NCBI GenBank assembly: GCA_964655935.1
Contig: CAZZNY010000001.1
Span: forward strand, 496,001-560,000
Length of the DNA: 64,000 bases
Reading direction: 5' to 3'
Origin: CAZZNY01 sp964655935
Lineage (GTDB): Bacteria > Patescibacteriota > Gracilibacteria > BD1-5 > UBA2023
Position 1 is the first letter of the stretch. Each line of letters begins with the position of its first letter. The notes beneath the pieces were generated by a model that was not told the DNA's origin, made no database searches, and saw only the letters and a list, made by a program, of their open reading frames with translations. The position numbers and the translations under genes are program-made. Positions 61,760-64,000 of this stretch are shown here, piece after piece.

Positions 61760-62995
61760 TTACGGAATTAACTTACTAAACACATTTTTTATCGAACTCC
61801 AGAAACCCGAAGCTGAAAAATTGAGTTTCATTTTTGAGCGACCAGATCCATATTTTTGAGAGAGAATCAGTGTACCGATTACTCCAGCAAATATCGGATC
61901 AGCTACAGATGTACCACTGATAAAATCAGAATCCTCCGGAGCTCCAACTGAAGCAGGAAGTCTCATAATTTCTTTCGCAAGTTCGAGAATACCTTTCATT
62001 TTTGCTCATCCACCAGTGATAACAACACCTTCTGGAAGCATTCCATCTCGACCAACTTTCTTGAGTTCAGCATTTACGAAGTGGAGAATCTCGGAATATC
62101 GAGCCCGGAGAATCTCAGAAAGATATTTCATAGAAATAGAACCTGCATCGTTTTTTGAAATCTTAGAAAGATCAATCTCTTCATCTCTTGCTTTTTCTTC
62201 TTTACAGAGAAGTAGATCACCATATTCGACTTTTAGTTTTTCAGCAAGATCGATAGAAACTCGAGCACCAAGTGCTACGTCCGAAGTAACGTGTTCTCCA
62301 CCAAGTGGAATAGATGCTGCGTGAATAAGAGCACCTTCTTCAAAAACCGTAACATTGGTCGTAGAAGATCCGATATCGAGACAGACGACTCCAAGTTCTT
62401 TTTGTCGTTTAGAGAGAACTGCTTCAGGAGAAGATATGAGATTCGGATAAATATCAGCGATCTCAACTCCTACATCGTATATTCCTTTTTTTACATTATT
62501 AAGAGTGTTTGATCCAGCAGAAAAAATATGAGCTTTTACTTCAAGTTTTTTTGCTGCCATTCCAACTGGGTTCTTAATACCAGCTTCGAGGTCAATCGTA
62601 AAAGTCTCAGGAATGACCTTCAGAACCGTTCGATTCATAAGATCAACTCCATTCTGAGCCATATCGAGTGATCGGTTCACATCATCTTCGCTTACTTCAC
62701 TATCAGGAACCGCAACAATACCTCGATTCGAGGTAACATCAATACCAGAACCAGAAAGAGAAAGATAGACCTGTGCGACTTGTTCTCAGGTCATTCGTTC
62801 AGCCTCAGAAAGCGATGTATCAATATTGTTTTTGAATTCATCCATATCAAGGATATTTCCCTTTCGGATACCATTTGATATCGATAAACCGACTCCGAGT
62901 ACTCTGAGTTTTTTATCTTCGTTAAATACTCAAATGATCGTTTTAATCTTCGAGCTTCCCACGTCTATCGCTGCAAAAATTTCTCAAGATACCAT
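61760..62995 (-). CDS. ftsA: Cell division protein FtsA
   Basis: A 411-residue actin-family protein that tethers FtsZ to the membrane. It begins GEIFAAIDVGSSKIKTIIGV (phosphate 1, Gly by UGA), followed by GNILDMDEFKNNIDTSL and the SHS2-type 1C region. Then VCLDIGSSTTNVTVFEEGAL (phosphate 2) and GVVITGGGAKMKGILEL (adenosine motif, one Gly by UGA). The C-terminal amphipathic helix is FWSSIKNVFSKLI, the usual membrane-targeting end. Gene order is ftsA-ftsZ, but a 179-base spacer with a repeat lies between them. Two promoters precede it. Confidence 0.96.
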
Positions 62996-63022
62996 ATTCT
63001 GTGTTATATATAAGGAAGTAGG

Positions 63023-63051
63023 ATTATAGCGGACAACGTCTTATCCCGCAA
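63023..63051 (-). promoter_or_regulatory. ftsA proximal promoter
   Basis: -35 TTGCGG at 63046-63051, -10 TATAAT at 63023-63028, spacer 17, 28 bases before the start codon. Confidence 0.6.
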
Positions 63052-63157
63052 GAGACAAGATAGTGTCGATGAATACATTTTTTATTCAAAAATTTCGCCT
63101 TACTAGAGGCAAAGTCACTCTGGTTTTTCTTATTATACACCCCGAGAAGACGGCGGC

Positions 63158-63185
63158 ATTATACGGTAAACGCTGTTTTTTTCAA
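63158..63185 (-). promoter_or_regulatory. ftsA distal promoter
   Basis: -35 TTGAAA at 63180-63185, -10 TATAAT at 63158-63163, spacer 16. Confidence 0.6.
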
Positions 63186-63240
63186 CTACAAAAAGAAGAT
63201 TTTTTGCGCTCAGATATCAGAAAAAGAATAAGCGTGATTT

Positions 63241-63328
63241 TGTCATTCTGAATGAAGCTTTTGCGAAATGAAGAATCCCTTATAGATGACTTGTGTACAA
63301 GAGATCCTTCGCTGCACTCAGGATGACA
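63241..63328. repeat. Family B palindromic repeat
   Basis: TGTCATTCTGAATGAAGCTT to CTGCACTCAGGATGACA, with inner GAATCCCTTATA and GTACAAGAGATCC. Fifth member of the family in this window. Confidence 0.85.
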
Positions 63329-63430
63329 TATTGCGGTTTTTATTTCCTTACCATTGGATAAAAAAATGTTTGGAGTTTTTAACTTTTTCCATATAATTCT
63401 CGCGCTCTGAAAAACAGAAAGTGTGACTAC

Positions 63431-63460
63431 TGTCACTTTTAACTTGTAACTTTTCACTTT
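63431..63460. repeat. Tandem tract in front of tig
   Basis: CTTTTAACTTGTAACTTTTC repeats the unit AACTTKTA before the ATG at 63464. Confidence 0.7.
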
Positions 63461-63463
63461 TTT

Positions 63464-64000
63464 ATGCAAATTATTACCAAAAAAATCTCTGAAATCCTCC
63501 TCGAAGTTACTATCAAGGAAACAGGAAAAACCTATGACAAATACTACGCGAAAGTTCTCGAGGAACTCAAAAGTCGAGTATCTATCAAAGGTTTCCGAAA
63601 AGGAAATGTACCTGATGAAGCAGTACTCAAAGAATATAATCCACAGATGATCGAAGCTGAAGCGATTCAAGCTTTTATGGATGATAATTATCAGAAAGTT
63701 CTCCAAAAAGAGAAAATTATCCCAACTGGTCCAGCTGCCATCAAAGAAATCAAATCAACCAATCCTATCGAGCTTACTCTCGAAGTAGAAATTCTTCCGG
63801 AAGTAACAATCGATGAGAAAAAACTCGCGAAAATCAAACTAAAGAAAACTGAAGCGACTGTAACTGATGAAGAGGTTGCTGCTGAGATCGAACGAATCGA
63901 GACAAAATTTACAAAATTCGAAGATGCTGCAGAAGGATCTACGATCGAGAAAGGAGATAAAGTAACGATCGATACAGAAGGTCTCGATAAAAAAGGTGGA
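63464..64000 (+). CDS. tig: Trigger factor (partial, runs off the window)
   Basis: 179 residues are visible, open to the end of the window. It starts MQIITKKISEILLEVTIKET and has the ribosome-docking signature as SRVSIKGFRKGNVPDEAVLK (canonical GFRxGKxP) near residue 43. The N-terminal domain then passes into TVTDEEVAAEIERIETKFTK and DKVTIDTEGLDKKGG, the start of the FKBP-like PPIase domain. Trigger factor binds nascent chains at the tunnel exit. No UGA glycine is seen in this stretch, in line with other highly expressed genes here. Confidence 0.95.
   Translation, partial: MQIITKKISEILLEVTIKETGKTYDKYYAKVLEELKSRVSIKGFRKGNVPDEAVLKEYNPQMIEAEAIQAFMDDNYQKVLQKEKIIPTGPAAIKEIKSTNPIELTLEVEILPEVTIDEKKLAKIKLKKTEATVTDEEVAAEIERIETKFTKFEDAAEGSTIEKGDKVTIDTEGLDKKGG

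Larger units (their letters stand above)
62996..63463. other. 468-base intergenic region between divergent ftsA and tig
   Basis: No convincing gene. It holds two ftsA promoters (63023-63051 and 63158-63185, minus), a further TATAAT-like site at 63132-63137, a family B repeat (63241-63328), a small hairpin AAAGTG/CACTTT near 63418 and a tandem AACTTGTAACTTTTCACTTT tract before tig. Confidence 0.6.

Noticed and set aside
63063..63251. 62-residue open frame between ftsA and tig
   Set aside because: It spans two minus-strand promoters and part of a repeat, with atypical composition.
1..64000. Dozens of genes appear as frameshifted or truncated pseudogenes under the standard code
   Set aside because: All breaks are in-frame TGA at Gly positions; reading UGA as Gly restores full-length families.
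1..64000. Prophage, transposon or integron
   Set aside because: No integrase, transposase, phage structural or terminase motifs were seen; repeats are short and non-coding.

Overview
The window comes from an AT-rich bacterium of the Candidate Phyla Radiation in which UGA is read as glycine (translation table 25), so it most likely belongs to Absconditabacteria (SR1) or Gracilibacteria. The evidence is internal. Nearly every conserved gene is interrupted by TGA under the standard code but becomes one full-length frame ending in TAA or TAG when TGA is read as Gly, and many of those TGAs fall on invariant glycines: the DnaA and thymidylate kinase P-loops, the RNase HI TDGG motif, the FtsZ GGAG motif, the HflX glycine-rich loop and the Walker A of a second PilB. 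I use that code throughout. All CDS below end in TAA or TAG.

Layout. 1-3450: an unrecognised partial gene, an anti-sigma-type ATPase, HU, methionyl-tRNA synthetase and tRNA-Asn. 3.6-8.4 kb: a large secreted protein, bacteriohemerythrin, a DNPH1-like nucleotide hydrolase, a BatD-like membrane protein and ribosomal protein L19. 8.4-14.8 kb: a long non-coding stretch, then dnaA, rsmI, a ThyX-type thymidylate synthase and thymidylate kinase. 14.9-19.4 kb (minus): a type IV pilus assembly operon. 19.6-26.4 kb: a DnaQ-DinG fusion, an unknown gene, a MoxR/DUF58 cassette and recR. 26.6-32.0 kb (minus): five exported proteins, two of them large, cysteine-rich and sharing an identical DNA block. 32.2-39.4 kb: L1, two unknown genes, then pyrG, pheS, a NUDIX gene and dnaN. 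39.6-45.8 kb: a second NUDIX gene, a membrane-spermidine-synthase fusion, RNase HI, two histidine-phosphatase-fold proteins (one apparently dead), HflX and tRNA-Gln. 46-57.6 kb: a C-terminal processing protease, secreted and lipoproteins, a second PilB, cyclophilin, a PAS histidine kinase, a nitroreductase and small membrane proteins. 57.7-64 kb: an 824-residue single-pass membrane protein, ftsZ, ftsA and the start of trigger factor.

The gene set suits a reduced, host-associated cell: replication, translation and division genes plus a heavy investment in pili and exported cysteine-rich proteins, with nucleotide handling represented by salvage-type and house-cleaning enzymes. No transposase, integrase, CRISPR array or restriction system was seen. 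Intergenic regions are instead seeded with short palindromic repeats of at least three families. These often sit directly in front of short tandem tracts that run up to a start codon. Classical Shine-Dalgarno sequences are mostly missing. Promoters look like TTGNNN, a short 15-16 base spacer, then TATAAT or TATACT.
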